Source of the DNA: Bacteroidales bacterium UBA6431
GTDB lineage: Bacteria > Bacteroidota > Bacteroidia > Bacteroidales > UBA932
Reading direction: 5' to 3'
Length of the DNA stretch: 64,000 nt
Assembly (NCBI GenBank): GCA_002439095.1
Contig: DJOT01000051.1
Span: forward strand, 25,472-89,471
Positions 8,920 to 18,816 of this stretch are shown here, piece after piece. The notes below the pieces were generated by a model. That model saw only the letters and a program-made list of their open reading frames with translations. It made no database searches and was not told the origin of the DNA. Position 1 is the first letter of the stretch. The number at the start of each line of letters is the position of its first letter. The position numbers were made by a program, and so were the translations under genes.

Positions 8920-10240
8920 TGATATAGGTGTTTATCAGTTTCAGATTGCTGATGGCAGAACTTTCCCATTCGGGCACAGGGGTGCTGACGCGTACATTCT
9001 CGAAAGTGAAATCATCGAGAGTGAACTCCTCTGGGACAGGACGCACCTCGGCGAAGCTCTTGCATTCGAGGTTGAGATTTCTGAATATGATATGCTCCCC
9101 GTATGAGCGCGGGATGTCCTTGCGGTCCTTGAGATCGAAGAACTGCTTCCATGCCCCGACATTGAGCACGCAGCGGCAGCTGCCTTCGATGCCGTCGATA
9201 GTGATATACTCATAGTGCTGAGGCGTGTCCGGGCGCATTTTGAGCTGGAGCAGAGACTGCCCGCGGTCCACCTTGCAGTTGCGGATCAATATATTATGCG
9301 TCTGTATGCACTCGCTCCCGCAGGTCACGCAGCTCCCGGTGGTGCGGTCAAAGAAGCACTCCTCCACGAGGATATTGCTGTTGGGGCCATTGTTCTCATC
9401 CTTGTCAGCCCACGGGCCCTTGCCGCCCTTGAAACAGATGGCGTCATCATTGACCGTGATGCGGCAGCCCTTGACATGCACGTTGGAGCAGACATCCAGA
9501 TCGATCCCGTCGGCACTCGCGGACTTTATCGGTTCGCGCGGAGAGAATATCCTGAGGTTCAGGAGTTTGATATGATCCGTCTTGTAGATGTGGCAGGTCC
9601 AGAATGGGGAGTTCTGGAGAGTGACGTCAGCGATGGTGACGTTGCGGCTGTTGGACACGTGCAGAAGACGCGGCCGCTGCTCATCCTTGTTGGTACATTT
9701 GGGGTTCCATTGGCGACGTATGCGGAACGCCTTCCAGTAAGGACTGCCGTTGCCGTCGATGGTGCCGCAACCTGTAAGGGTGAACCCGTCAAGGCCGTCC
9801 GCGTTGATCAAGGCCGGGAAATACTTGCAGACCTCCCCTTCTATGCGGGTCATCACCACGGGGAAATCATAGATGTGCTCGCTGCCGAGGAGCACTGCCC
9901 CGCGGAGAAGGTGCAGATGGGTTCCCTGCCTGAAGAAGAGGGCTCCGCTCTTGTAGATGCCCTCGGGTATCACCACCACTCCGCCGCCCTCCTCAGCCGC
10001 CTTGTCTATAACGCTCTGAATCAGCTCGGTCTGCACGTTGACAGGATCACTGATGGCACCATAATCGGCGATATTGTACAGTTTTCCGAGGGATTCGGGG
10101 GCAGGCGCTTCCGCTTCCTTGAACCACTCCGGGACAGGTGTCCCGTCCGGAAAGAGCAGAGGCTCCGCTTTGGTTTTCTTTCTGGCATCCACCGGCACGA
10201 GGGCACACAGCGCGAGCATGGTCAAAATTATTCTTCTCAT
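8903..10240 (-). CDS. GH28-like protein with divergent active-site loops
   Basis: 445 residues with a short signal peptide (MRRIILTMLALCALVPVDA). The beta-helix repeats and two catalytic blocks are present: SADGIDLD (242-249) and NDDAICFKGG (264-273). The other two GH28 signatures are altered: the GHG position reads CVTCGSE (304-310) and RIK reads LQLKMRPD (331-338). The protein may therefore act on a different bond, or be a divergent subfamily, rather than being a standard polygalacturonase. It is the first gene of the leftward operon from the divergent promoter at about 10.29 kb and overlaps the next GH28 gene by 17 nt. Confidence 0.8.
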   Translation of the reverse strand: MRRIILTMLALCALVPVDARKKTKAEPLLFPDGTPVPEWFKEAEAPAPESLGKLYNIADYGAISDPVNVQTELIQSVIDKAAEEGGGVVVIPEGIYKSGALFFRQGTHLHLLRGAVLLGSEHIYDFPVVMTRIEGEVCKYFPALINADGLDGFTLTGCGTIDGNGSPYWKAFRIRRQWNPKCTNKDEQRPRLLHVSNSRNVTIADVTLQNSPFWTCHIYKTDHIKLLNLRIFSPREPIKSASADGIDLDVCSNVHVKGCRITVNDDAICFKGGKGPWADKDENNGPNSNILVEECFFDRTTGSCVTCGSECIQTHNILIRNCKVDRGQSLLQLKMRPDTPQHYEYITIDGIEGSCRCVLNVGAWKQFFDLKDRKDIPRSYGEHIIFRNLNLECKSFAEVRPVPEEFTLDDFTFENVRVSTPVPEWESSAISNLKLINTYINDVKQ

Positions 10241-10284
10241 CTGTCTGGTAATTTAAATTGGTATTGTTTTCTCGGTGTTATTTA

Positions 10285-10292
10285 CAAAAATA
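10285..10292 (-). promoter_or_regulatory. Leftward -7 box (TATTTTTG)
   Basis: On the minus strand this reads TATTTTTG, an exact TAnnTTTG, 44 nt before the first GH28 gene. It lies back to back with the rightward box at 10326, so both arms of the pectin locus fire from one 120-nt region. Confidence 0.55.
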
Positions 10293-10325
10293 GCCATTTA
10301 TTTTCAAATTGGCGAGAATAATTTG

Positions 10326-10333
10326 TAACTTTG
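10326..10333 (+). promoter_or_regulatory. Rightward -7 box (TAACTTTG)
   Basis: An exact TAnnTTTG, 26 nt upstream of the GH2 ATG at 10360. It drives the rightward pair GH2 and PL11-GH106-GH105. Confidence 0.6.
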
Positions 10334-10359
10334 AGCAAACTGCACATAAAAACCACAAC

Positions 10360-13179
10360 ATGAGATTTTTGACCACCGCCGTGCTTTCTCTCGCCCTCGC
10401 CACGGGGCTTCATGCACAGCAGACACAGACCATCTACCTGTCCGGCACAGGGCTCAACGACACCAGGACCTGGGAATTCCGCTGCTCCGCCGGCTTGAAA
10501 AGCGGAAAATGGGGAAAGATTGAAGTTCCGTCCCAATGGGAACTTCAAGGTTACGGAGAATACAACTACGGCCGCGGGTTCGGCCCCTCTAAACCCCTCA
10601 ACGAATACGGCGAATACCGCCACCGCTTCAAGGTGCCCTCGTCCTGGAAAGGAATGGACGTGAAAATCGTTTTCGAGGGAGTCATGACCGACACGGATGT
10701 CCGCATCAACGGCAAGAGTGCCGGAGATGTCCATCAAGGAGGATTCTACCGCTTCGAATACAACATCAGCGGCCTGCTCAAATACGGGGCATACAACAAA
10801 CTTGAAGTGACCGTCAAAAAAGAATCCGACAACGCCTCGGTCAACAACGCGGAACGCCACGCCGACTGGTGGAACTTCGGCGGCATCTACCGCCCTGTCT
10901 ACCTTACCAGCACAGCTCCAGAGCACATAGAGCACTACGCAATCGACGCCCGGGCCAACGGAGTGATGACAGTCAGCCTTGACGTGCGCAACGCCCCCGA
11001 GGGCTCAAGTGTGGAGTACACCCTCTCCCCTCTCGCCGCACCGGAGCGCATCGTCAATTCGCACACCATGCCGCTCAAGTCAGCGGACCAGACCGACACC
11101 CTCGTGTGGGGCCGGGTGCAGAGCTGGGACTGCGAGCACCCGAACCTCTACATCCTCAAGATGGCCCTACTCGCCCCGGACGGCAGCAGACTGCACGAAG
11201 TCGAGCAGAGAGTAGGGTTCAGGACAGTTGAGCTCAGGCCTAAGGACGGGCTCTATGTCAACGGGACAAAAGTTGTCCTCAAAGGCATCAACCGCCATAC
11301 TTTCCACCCGGAAGGCGGGCGCTGCACCGACAGGGAAATCAGCCTGCAGGACGCCAGACTCATTAAGGAGATGAACATGAACGCTGTCCGTTCCCACTAC
11401 CCGCCCGACACCCATTTTCTGGACATCTGCGACTCACTCGGCATCTTCTATCTCGATGAACTTGCCGGATGGCATGGACGCTACGATGACAGCGTGGGCG
11501 CAAAGCTCGTGGAGGAGATGGTACGGCGCGATGTCAACCACCCGAGCATCATAATCTGGGACAACGGCAACGAGGGCGGCTGGAATACCAAGCTTGACCC
11601 CCTCTTCGCCAAGTACGACCCCCAGAAACGCCACGTCATCCACCCTTGGGCTGATTTCGATGAACTCGACACCCATCACTACCCTACTTTCCTCACCGGC
11701 GTAGGCCGCTTCACCAATGGCTATAAGGTATTCATGCCTACTGAGTTCATGCACGCCAATTCAGACCAGGGAGGCGGGGCCGGCCTCGAGGACTTCTGGG
11801 CCAACTGGACATCGCACCCGCTGTTTGCCGGCGGCTTCATCTGGGCATTCATCGATGAGTCCGTCAAGCGCACAGACAAAGGCGGCATGCTCGACTGCAA
11901 TTTCGACATGGCTGACGACGGAGTCGTGGGCCCGTACCGCGAAAAAGAAGGCAGTTTCTGGGCGATACGTGACATCTGGGCACCGATACAGTTCGCCAAG
12001 ATGTACATAACCCCTTCATTCAACGGGGAATTCTTCATCACCAACAAGTACCTTTTCACCAACCTTGATAAATGCCGGATGCATTATCGGCTCAAGACCA
12101 TATCATCCCCTGAAGAAGGCGCCCGCTCGGCCATCACGGCAGAAGGAGAGATTCCGATGCCGCCGCTCGCCCCGAACACCACGGGAATCATGAGGATGGA
12201 AATCCCTCAAGGCTTCTTCGACAACGACATCCTCGAACTTGAAGCCTTCGGGGAGAAAGGTGAAAGCATCTGCACATGGACATGGCCTATACACTATGCC
12301 GCAGACTATCACGCACGGCACTCGGGCATAGCAAAGGCCAGCGGCAAGGCGCAGATGACCGATAAAGACGGCATCTGCACACTCAGCGGCAACGGGATTG
12401 ACGCAAGTTTTGACACTGCAAGCGGAGAGCTGAAAGGCATCAGGGTCAAAGGACGCGACAGCGCATTCGGAGGCATGACAGCCACCGGCATCAAGATGAA
12501 GTTCATCAAGGGATATTCGATGATGGACGGAGACGATGCCGTCTTTGTCGCCAAGTATCTCGGTGCAGTGGACTCCATCGTCTGGAGGATGAGGCCGGAC
12601 GGACGGCTCGGCATGGATGCCATCCTGCTCAACCGCGACAACGGCGGGGTGCGCGGTGGCTTCGATGACGGGTTCATGGACACTGAAATCAAGGATCTCG
12701 GCTTCTCGTTCACATATCCTGAAAAGAACGTCAAAGGCATGCAGTGGCTCGGACGCGGCCCGTACAGGGTATGGAAAAACCGCACGCGCGGCCACAACAT
12801 AGACCTCTGGCAGAAAGCATACAACACCACAATCACAGGACGCCCGGCGGACGGGCCGCTGGAGTACCCGGAATTCAAGGGATACCACGGCAATATATAC
12901 TGGGCCAGCCTTCTCTCGGACACTGACCCGCTCACCATAACAAGCGAGACTGACGGCCTGTATCTCAAGGTCTACACCCCTGACGAGTCTGCCGACAGCA
13001 AAAGCAGGCTGTTCCCGATACTTCCGGACGGAGACATAGCCCTGCTTCTCGACATCCAGGCCATCAAGAGCTTCAAGAGCATCCCGCAGCAGGGCCCGAA
13101 GAGCCAGCCAGGCAACATCCGCATCAAATCCGGAGACGAGGGGCTGAGAATGAAAGTATGGTTCGACTTCAACAAATAA
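10360..13179 (+). CDS. GH2 beta-galactosidase-type enzyme
   Basis: 939 residues from the ATG that starts the signal peptide (MRFLTTAVLSLALATGLHA). An in-frame ATG at 10309 precedes the promoter box and is not used. The N-terminal sugar-binding domain (to about 190) and Ig-like domain lead into a TIM barrel with GINRHTFHPE, the acid/base Glu405 in DNGNEGG and the likely nucleophile Glu462 in PTEFM. A large C-terminal beta-sandwich region (about 640-939) resembles the small-chain domain of LacZ-type enzymes and contains WLGRGPYR. Such enzymes release terminal beta-galactose; in this locus beta-galactan side chains of RG-I are the likely source. It is followed after 10 nt by the tri-modular gene, so the two are one operon. 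Confidence 0.87.
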   Translation: MRFLTTAVLSLALATGLHAQQTQTIYLSGTGLNDTRTWEFRCSAGLKSGKWGKIEVPSQWELQGYGEYNYGRGFGPSKPLNEYGEYRHRFKVPSSWKGMDVKIVFEGVMTDTDVRINGKSAGDVHQGGFYRFEYNISGLLKYGAYNKLEVTVKKESDNASVNNAERHADWWNFGGIYRPVYLTSTAPEHIEHYAIDARANGVMTVSLDVRNAPEGSSVEYTLSPLAAPERIVNSHTMPLKSADQTDTLVWGRVQSWDCEHPNLYILKMALLAPDGSRLHEVEQRVGFRTVELRPKDGLYVNGTKVVLKGINRHTFHPEGGRCTDREISLQDARLIKEMNMNAVRSHYPPDTHFLDICDSLGIFYLDELAGWHGRYDDSVGAKLVEEMVRRDVNHPSIIIWDNGNEGGWNTKLDPLFAKYDPQKRHVIHPWADFDELDTHHYPTFLTGVGRFTNGYKVFMPTEFMHANSDQGGGAGLEDFWANWTSHPLFAGGFIWAFIDESVKRTDKGGMLDCNFDMADDGVVGPYREKEGSFWAIRDIWAPIQFAKMYITPSFNGEFFITNKYLFTNLDKCRMHYRLKTISSPEEGARSAITAEGEIPMPPLAPNTTGIMRMEIPQGFFDNDILELEAFGEKGESICTWTWPIHYAADYHARHSGIAKASGKAQMTDKDGICTLSGNGIDASFDTASGELKGIRVKGRDSAFGGMTATGIKMKFIKGYSMMDGDDAVFVAKYLGAVDSIVWRMRPDGRLGMDAILLNRDNGGVRGGFDDGFMDTEIKDLGFSFTYPEKNVKGMQWLGRGPYRVWKNRTRGHNIDLWQKAYNTTITGRPADGPLEYPEFKGYHGNIYWASLLSDTDPLTITSETDGLYLKVYTPDESADSKSRLFPILPDGDIALLLDIQAIKSFKSIPQQGPKSQPGNIRIKSGDEGLRMKVWFDFNK

Positions 13180-13189
13180 CAACCACATA

Positions 13190-16100
13190 ATGAAAAAGCC
13201 AATATCAATCATCATCGGCATCCTGTGCATGGCGGCATCCTGTCTGGCACAGACTGCCTACGACTTCTCAAAGTTGAAGATGGAGCCTCTCGGACGCGGT
13301 GTCATCGCAGTCAGAAAGAGTCCGTCAGAAGTCTTTGTAAGCTGGAGATACTTGAGTTCAGACCCTTCCGGAGCATCATTCGACATCTACCGCGACGGGG
13401 TCAAAATCAACAGCGCGGCCATCAAGGATGTATGCTGGTTCATCGACAGCAACCCCTCCGCCTCCGCCGCCCGATATGAGGTGCGCCCGCACAAGGGCAC
13501 GCTCCGCAGCGGCAGCTTCACCCTTCCGGCAAACGCTCCTCAGGGCTACATCCCGATAGCGCTGGACATACCTGCGGACCAGACTATGCCGAACGGAGAA
13601 GTCGCCACCTACTCGCCTAACGACTGCTCGATCGGGGATGTGGACGGAGACGGAGAATATGAGATCTTCCTCAAATGGGATCCGTCCAACGCCCACGACA
13701 ACGCCCACAACGGATACACGGGGGACGTGTTCATCGACTGCCTCAAACTCGACGGCACACGGCTCTGGAGAGTCAACCTCGGCCGCAACATACGCGCCGG
13801 AGCGCACTACACCCAGATGATGGTCTATGACCTGGACGGGGACGGGTGCGCCGAGATGGTGGTGAAGACCTCCGACGGCACCATAGACGGCACCGGCAAG
13901 GTGATCGGAGACCCGGCAGCCGACTACCGTGAGCACAGTGAGGCCACCCTCGGCCGCATCATGAGCGGAAACGAGTACCTCACCATCTTCAACGGACGCA
14001 CAGGTGCGGCCATGAAGACCATCGAGTACCTTCCGGGACGCGGTGAGAACGGCAGTTGGGGAGACACACGCGCCAACCGCTCCGACCGCTACCTTGCAGC
14101 CATCGCATACCTCGACGGGAAGCACCCGAGCGTGGTGATGTGCCGCGGATACTACACCCGCGCCACCCTCGCCGCCTACGACTGGGACGGCAAAGACCTG
14201 AAACTGCGCTGGTTCTTCGACTCGCACAGCAAGCCGGAGCTCAAGAGCTACGATGGCCAGGGCAACCACAACCTTCGCGTAGCCGATGTGGACGGGGACG
14301 GGTGCGATGAGATCGTATACGGATCATGCTGCATCGACCATGACGGCACAGGACTCTACAACACAGGCTGGAAACACGGCGACGCCATGCACATCGGGGC
14401 CATGGTGCCGGGCAGCGACGCGCTCCAGATATGGATCGGACACGAGACCAAGGGTGTGGGAACCACACTCACCGACGCGCGCACCGGCAAGCTCCACTTC
14501 CGCATCCCGTCCAACATCGACGTAGGACGCACCATGGCGGCCGACATAGACCCGACCAACCATGGCTGGGAACTCTGGAGCTCCGCCTCCGGCACGCTCC
14601 GCAACTACAGGGGCGAGAGCATCGGAGAGAAGCCGGCGAGCCAGAACTTCGCCATCTGGTGGGACGGAGACCTCTCACGCGAACTGCTGGACGGCAACAA
14701 AGTGCTGAAATTCAACCCTCGGACCCGCAAGGTCGAAGACTACTTCGTATTCGAGGGAGCTTCAAGCATCAACGGCAGCAAATCCAACCCATGCATCTCG
14801 GGAGACCTCTTCGGCGACTGGAGAGAAGAAGCCCTCATGCGCTCCTCCGACAACAAGGAACTCAGGCTCTACGTCTCCACGGAACCGACATCATACCGTT
14901 TCCACACTTTCCTCGAGGATCCGGTATACAGGACAAGCCTCGCCAACGAGAACGTCTGCTACAACCAGCCGCCGGAGGCAGGATTCTACTTCGGCTCCGA
15001 CCTCAACGGCAAATTCCGGGGGAGTGTGGTCAAGGGCAATAAAGTCAAGAAGGGAGTGCTCCCGGAAGACGTGCTCCTCGATTCTGTAGTGATCAAAAGT
15101 TCTCCACGCCCAGGACGCCCTGATCCCCGTGGGCAGCGCCCGCCGATGCGGCCGGAAAGTCCGCGGACGCAACCCAAGCCACAACCCACAGCCTGGTACA
15201 CCCCGACCGTAGAGAACAAGCCCTTCGTCCGCTGGTGGTGGCTCGGCAGTGCCGTGGATAAAGAAGGCCTGACATGGAACCTTGAGCAGTTCGCCAAGGC
15301 GGGCATAGGCGGATACGAAGTGACCCCCATATACGGAGTGCAGGGCAATGAAAAGAACGACATAGATTATCTCTCCCCGAAATGGATGGAGATGTACAAG
15401 CACCTCGTCTCCGAATCTGAAAGGCTCGGACTAGAATGCGACCTCAACAACGGCACCGGATGGCCCTTCGGCGGCCCTCAGATCACGGAAGAGCTGGCAG
15501 CCAAGAAGATGAAGATCACCTCGGAAGGCATCTCCACCGAACTCACGGGCCAGAAGGTCAAGAGAGCCGCCCCGGGCGGGGAGGGCCTCGTCATGGACCA
15601 CTACAATCCGGACGCCCTGAAAGTCTACTTGGAGCGCTTCGACAAAGCCTTCAAGGAAAGCGGGGCCAAATGGCCGCATACCTGGTTCAATGATTCTTAC
15701 GAAGTCTACGGAGCTGACTGGACAGAGAAGTTCCCTGAGATCTTCAAGGAAAGATATGGCTACGACATAGTGCCATATCTCAAGATGCGTCCGGAACCGC
15801 AAGAACGCGGGCGCGGCCCGAGACAGCCTCAAGCAAAGCCCGAGCTCCCGAAAAAAGCGGATCCGTCCAAAGTCACAGAATATGACAGGGCCATTGCGGA
15901 CTACCGTGAGTGCCTCGGAAATCTTCTGATGGAGAACTTCATCAGCCCATGGATAAGCTGGTGTCACAGCCACGGCTCTCTCGTGCGCAACCAGTCCCAC
16001 GGCTCCCCGGCCAACCTTCTGGATGTCTATGCCGCCGTGGACATCCCCGAATGCGAGACCTACGGCCGCTCCGAGTTCAACATACCCGGACTTAGGCAGG

Positions 16101-18736
16101 ACCCGATCATGAAGCCCAATGACGGCGACCCGGCCGTACTGAAATTCGCATCGTCTGCCGCCCATGTCGCAGGCCACAAATATGTCTCTTGCGAATCTCT
16201 GACATGGATGACGGAGCACTTCCGCACCTCGCTCAGCCAGTGCAAGCCGGAACTCGACCAGGCATTTGCCGCAGGCGTCAACCACATCTATTTCCATGGT
16301 GCGCCATACTCCCCGAAGGGGGCGGAATTTCCGGGATGGATGTTCTATGCCTCCATCAACATGTCCCCTACCGGCGGGATGTGGAGGGACGCACCCGCCC
16401 TGTTCAAGTACATTGAACGTTGCCAGGCTTTCCTCACGGCAGGGGAACCGGACTCAGACTTTCTTCTCTACTTCCCTATCTACGATGCCTGGAGCGGCAT
16501 GACCGAAACTCCGTACATGATGTTCGACATCCACAGCATGGGACGCAAGCTTCCGGAGCTCAAAGCTGTGATGAACGAGATCACTTCACGCGGATACGAT
16601 GCCGACTACATCTCCGACAAGCAGCTGCAGACGCTGGCGATAGACAAGCCTGTGATTGTCCCGGCCTGCAACTTCATGCCGGTGGAGACGGCCCGGAGAC
16701 TCGTGGAGCTGAAAAATGCCGGAGTGCCGGTATATTTCATCGGCAATGTCCCGAAAGATGTGCCGGGGCTGCATGACCTGCCGGCGAGGCGCAAGGAATT
16801 CAAGAAGATCGCCAGAAGCTTCGGCAAGGCTGTCAAGCTCGACAAAGCTTTCGAGGGAGTGAAGCCAGAAGAGTTCCGCAGCATGCTCGGAGGCTCGATG
16901 ATACGCCGCCGCAACGAATGCGGAGGCTGGAACTACTTCGCCGCCATCCTCAACAGCAAAGAAGTGGACGGATGGGTAAAACTCGGCACGCCGGCCGCCT
17001 CCGCCATGCTCTATGACGCAGTCAGCGGAATCTCAGGCAAAGCGCAGGTACGCAACACATCAGACGGCTGCGCCGAAATCCGCCTGCAGCTCAAGCCGGG
17101 AGAGTCCGTGCTCATCAAGACCTTCCCCACACAGGTGGAAGCCCCGGCATGGAACTACATAGCCTCTGAAGGCGCGCCGATAGCGATCGACCGTGCATGG
17201 AACATCTCATTCCCGCAGAGCGACCCGCAGATCAAAGGCAACTTCTTCACGGACAAGCCGATGGACTGGACCAAGCTCAAGAACTGCCCGGACGCTAAGA
17301 TCAACTTCGCCACGGCCCTCTACTCCTCTGCCATACCTATGACAGACCCGAAAGCAGCCGACAGCTGGATACTTGACCTCGGCGATGTACGTGAGAGCGC
17401 ACGCGTGTTCATAAACGGGGAGGAAGTCGGCACGGCATGGTGCGTTCCGTTCAGGATCGATGTCGGCAAATATCTCAAGCCGGGCATCAACCTGCTTGAC
17501 GTGTATGTCACCAACCTCCAGTCCAACAGGATCGCCGACTACGACAGACACGGAGTCAAATGGAGAATCTTCAAGGACGCCAACATCAACACTCTCGGCC
17601 GCGAAAAGGACTTCGGCAAGTGGGAGACGGACCCTTCCGGGCTCTGCTCCGAAGTCAAGCTGATACCGGTGCACTACGATGTTCCGGCCAAGGAAGCGGT
17701 CATCGCGCAGGCCCGCAAGGTCAACGGCTATTTCATGCGCAAGTACGGCGACCCCGCCAAAGTGGTGCCTTTCCCGTCACGCCACAAGGTGTACGAGGGC
17801 AATATCTGGACACGCGCCGTCTATTATGAAGGCCTGCTCGCGCTCCACGGGGTCGATCCGCAGCAGAAATATCTCGACTACACCATGGACTGGGGCGAGA
17901 GGTTCGGATGGAACATGCGCGGCGGAAATTTCCTGACACGCAACGCCGACAACTACTGCTGCGCCCAGGCCTACATCGACATGTACCGCATCTACAAGGA
18001 TCCGAAGATGATGGAGAACGTCGTCAAATGTATGGACAATCTCATCTCCACCGATGAATCCGATGCCGACTGGACATGGATCGATGCCATCCAGATGGGG
18101 ATGCCGGTGCTTGTCAAGTACGGCGTCACTGCTGGGAAACCGGAGTACTTCGAGAAGGCGTGGAAAATGTACAAGTGGGCACGCGACCGTTTCTTCAACG
18201 AGGGTGAGGGTCTGTGGTGGCGCGACAAGGACTTCTGCCCGCCGTACAAGACCCCATCCGGGAAGAACTGCTACTGGAGCCGCGGCAACGGCTGGGTGCT
18301 GGCCGCATACGTGCGCGTCCTCGATGAACTTCCCGCCAATGACCCGCACCGGACTGTCTATGAGGCAGATTTCAAAGCCATGTGCGAAGCCCTGATCAAG
18401 GTGCAGAGGGAAGACGGCACCTGGAACTGCTCCCTTGCCGACCCGGATGATTTCGGAGGGCCGGAGGCAACGGGGACTTCTCTATTCACCTATGGCCTGG
18501 CCTGGGGTGTACGCACCGGCAGGCTCGACAAGGATGTCTTCCTGCCGGCTGCGGCAAGAGCCTGGAATGCCCTGAACCGAATCTGTATCCACGATGACGG
18601 ATTCATCGGCTTCTCACAGGGATCAGGCAAGGAGCCGAAAGAGGCCCAGCCAGCGACATGGGACAGAATCCCGGACTTCGAGGACTTCGGCACGGGCTGC
18701 TACCTGCTCGCCGCAAGCGAAATCGCGAAACTGTAG
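13190..18736 (+). CDS. Tri-modular rhamnogalacturonan-I depolymerase: PL11-GH106-GH105
   Basis: One uninterrupted 1848-residue protein with a single signal peptide (MKKPISIIIGILCMAASCLA). Residues about 22-630 are a PL11 rhamnogalacturonan lyase: FVSWR, IYRDG, and Ca2+-binding DVDGDGEYE, DLDGDGCAE and DVDGDGCDE loops of the propeller. A Pro/Arg/Gln-rich linker spans about 637-667. Residues about 667-1494 are a GH106 alpha-L-rhamnosidase: VRWWWLGSAV, NNGTGWPFGGP, NDSYEVYGADW with candidate catalytic Glu838, and a GH2-like jelly roll near 1390-1470. Residues about 1497-1848 are a GH105 unsaturated rhamnogalacturonyl hydrolase: ADNYCC, TWIDAIQMGMPV, YWSRGNGWV. The three activities form a chain: endo-lyase cut, removal of the unsaturated GalA end, removal of the exposed rhamnose. 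Each module is near normal family length. Confidence 0.92.
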   Translation: MKKPISIIIGILCMAASCLAQTAYDFSKLKMEPLGRGVIAVRKSPSEVFVSWRYLSSDPSGASFDIYRDGVKINSAAIKDVCWFIDSNPSASAARYEVRPHKGTLRSGSFTLPANAPQGYIPIALDIPADQTMPNGEVATYSPNDCSIGDVDGDGEYEIFLKWDPSNAHDNAHNGYTGDVFIDCLKLDGTRLWRVNLGRNIRAGAHYTQMMVYDLDGDGCAEMVVKTSDGTIDGTGKVIGDPAADYREHSEATLGRIMSGNEYLTIFNGRTGAAMKTIEYLPGRGENGSWGDTRANRSDRYLAAIAYLDGKHPSVVMCRGYYTRATLAAYDWDGKDLKLRWFFDSHSKPELKSYDGQGNHNLRVADVDGDGCDEIVYGSCCIDHDGTGLYNTGWKHGDAMHIGAMVPGSDALQIWIGHETKGVGTTLTDARTGKLHFRIPSNIDVGRTMAADIDPTNHGWELWSSASGTLRNYRGESIGEKPASQNFAIWWDGDLSRELLDGNKVLKFNPRTRKVEDYFVFEGASSINGSKSNPCISGDLFGDWREEALMRSSDNKELRLYVSTEPTSYRFHTFLEDPVYRTSLANENVCYNQPPEAGFYFGSDLNGKFRGSVVKGNKVKKGVLPEDVLLDSVVIKSSPRPGRPDPRGQRPPMRPESPRTQPKPQPTAWYTPTVENKPFVRWWWLGSAVDKEGLTWNLEQFAKAGIGGYEVTPIYGVQGNEKNDIDYLSPKWMEMYKHLVSESERLGLECDLNNGTGWPFGGPQITEELAAKKMKITSEGISTELTGQKVKRAAPGGEGLVMDHYNPDALKVYLERFDKAFKESGAKWPHTWFNDSYEVYGADWTEKFPEIFKERYGYDIVPYLKMRPEPQERGRGPRQPQAKPELPKKADPSKVTEYDRAIADYRECLGNLLMENFISPWISWCHSHGSLVRNQSHGSPANLLDVYAAVDIPECETYGRSEFNIPGLRQDPIMKPNDGDPAVLKFASSAAHVAGHKYVSCESLTWMTEHFRTSLSQCKPELDQAFAAGVNHIYFHGAPYSPKGAEFPGWMFYASINMSPTGGMWRDAPALFKYIERCQAFLTAGEPDSDFLLYFPIYDAWSGMTETPYMMFDIHSMGRKLPELKAVMNEITSRGYDADYISDKQLQTLAIDKPVIVPACNFMPVETARRLVELKNAGVPVYFIGNVPKDVPGLHDLPARRKEFKKIARSFGKAVKLDKAFEGVKPEEFRSMLGGSMIRRRNECGGWNYFAAILNSKEVDGWVKLGTPAASAMLYDAVSGISGKAQVRNTSDGCAEIRLQLKPGESVLIKTFPTQVEAPAWNYIASEGAPIAIDRAWNISFPQSDPQIKGNFFTDKPMDWTKLKNCPDAKINFATALYSSAIPMTDPKAADSWILDLGDVRESARVFINGEEVGTAWCVPFRIDVGKYLKPGINLLDVYVTNLQSNRIADYDRHGVKWRIFKDANINTLGREKDFGKWETDPSGLCSEVKLIPVHYDVPAKEAVIAQARKVNGYFMRKYGDPAKVVPFPSRHKVYEGNIWTRAVYYEGLLALHGVDPQQKYLDYTMDWGERFGWNMRGGNFLTRNADNYCCAQAYIDMYRIYKDPKMMENVVKCMDNLISTDESDADWTWIDAIQMGMPVLVKYGVTAGKPEYFEKAWKMYKWARDRFFNEGEGLWWRDKDFCPPYKTPSGKNCYWSRGNGWVLAAYVRVLDELPANDPHRTVYEADFKAMCEALIKVQREDGTWNCSLADPDDFGGPEATGTSLFTYGLAWGVRTGRLDKDVFLPAAARAWNALNRICIHDDGFIGFSQGSGKEPKEAQPATWDRIPDFEDFGTGCYLLAASEIAKL

Positions 18737-18758
18737 CGAATAATTCGGATTTTATTAG

Positions 18759-18766
18759 TACTTTTG
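18759..18766 (+). promoter_or_regulatory. -7 box (TACTTTTG) of nifJ
   Basis: Exact TAnnTTTG, 50 nt before the POR start and 22 nt after the stop of the tri-modular gene. It separates the pectin locus from central metabolism. Confidence 0.55.
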
Positions 18767-18816
18767 TATGAATGTAATCTCTTTACAAGACTTACTAAAA
18801 CTATTATTATAATAAT

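Noticed and set aside
12103..16297. Long open frames on the minus strand opposite the GH2 and PL11-GH106-GH105 genes
   Set aside because: They run antisense to well-supported genes, lack recognisable motifs, and are expected from the codon bias of GC-rich genes.
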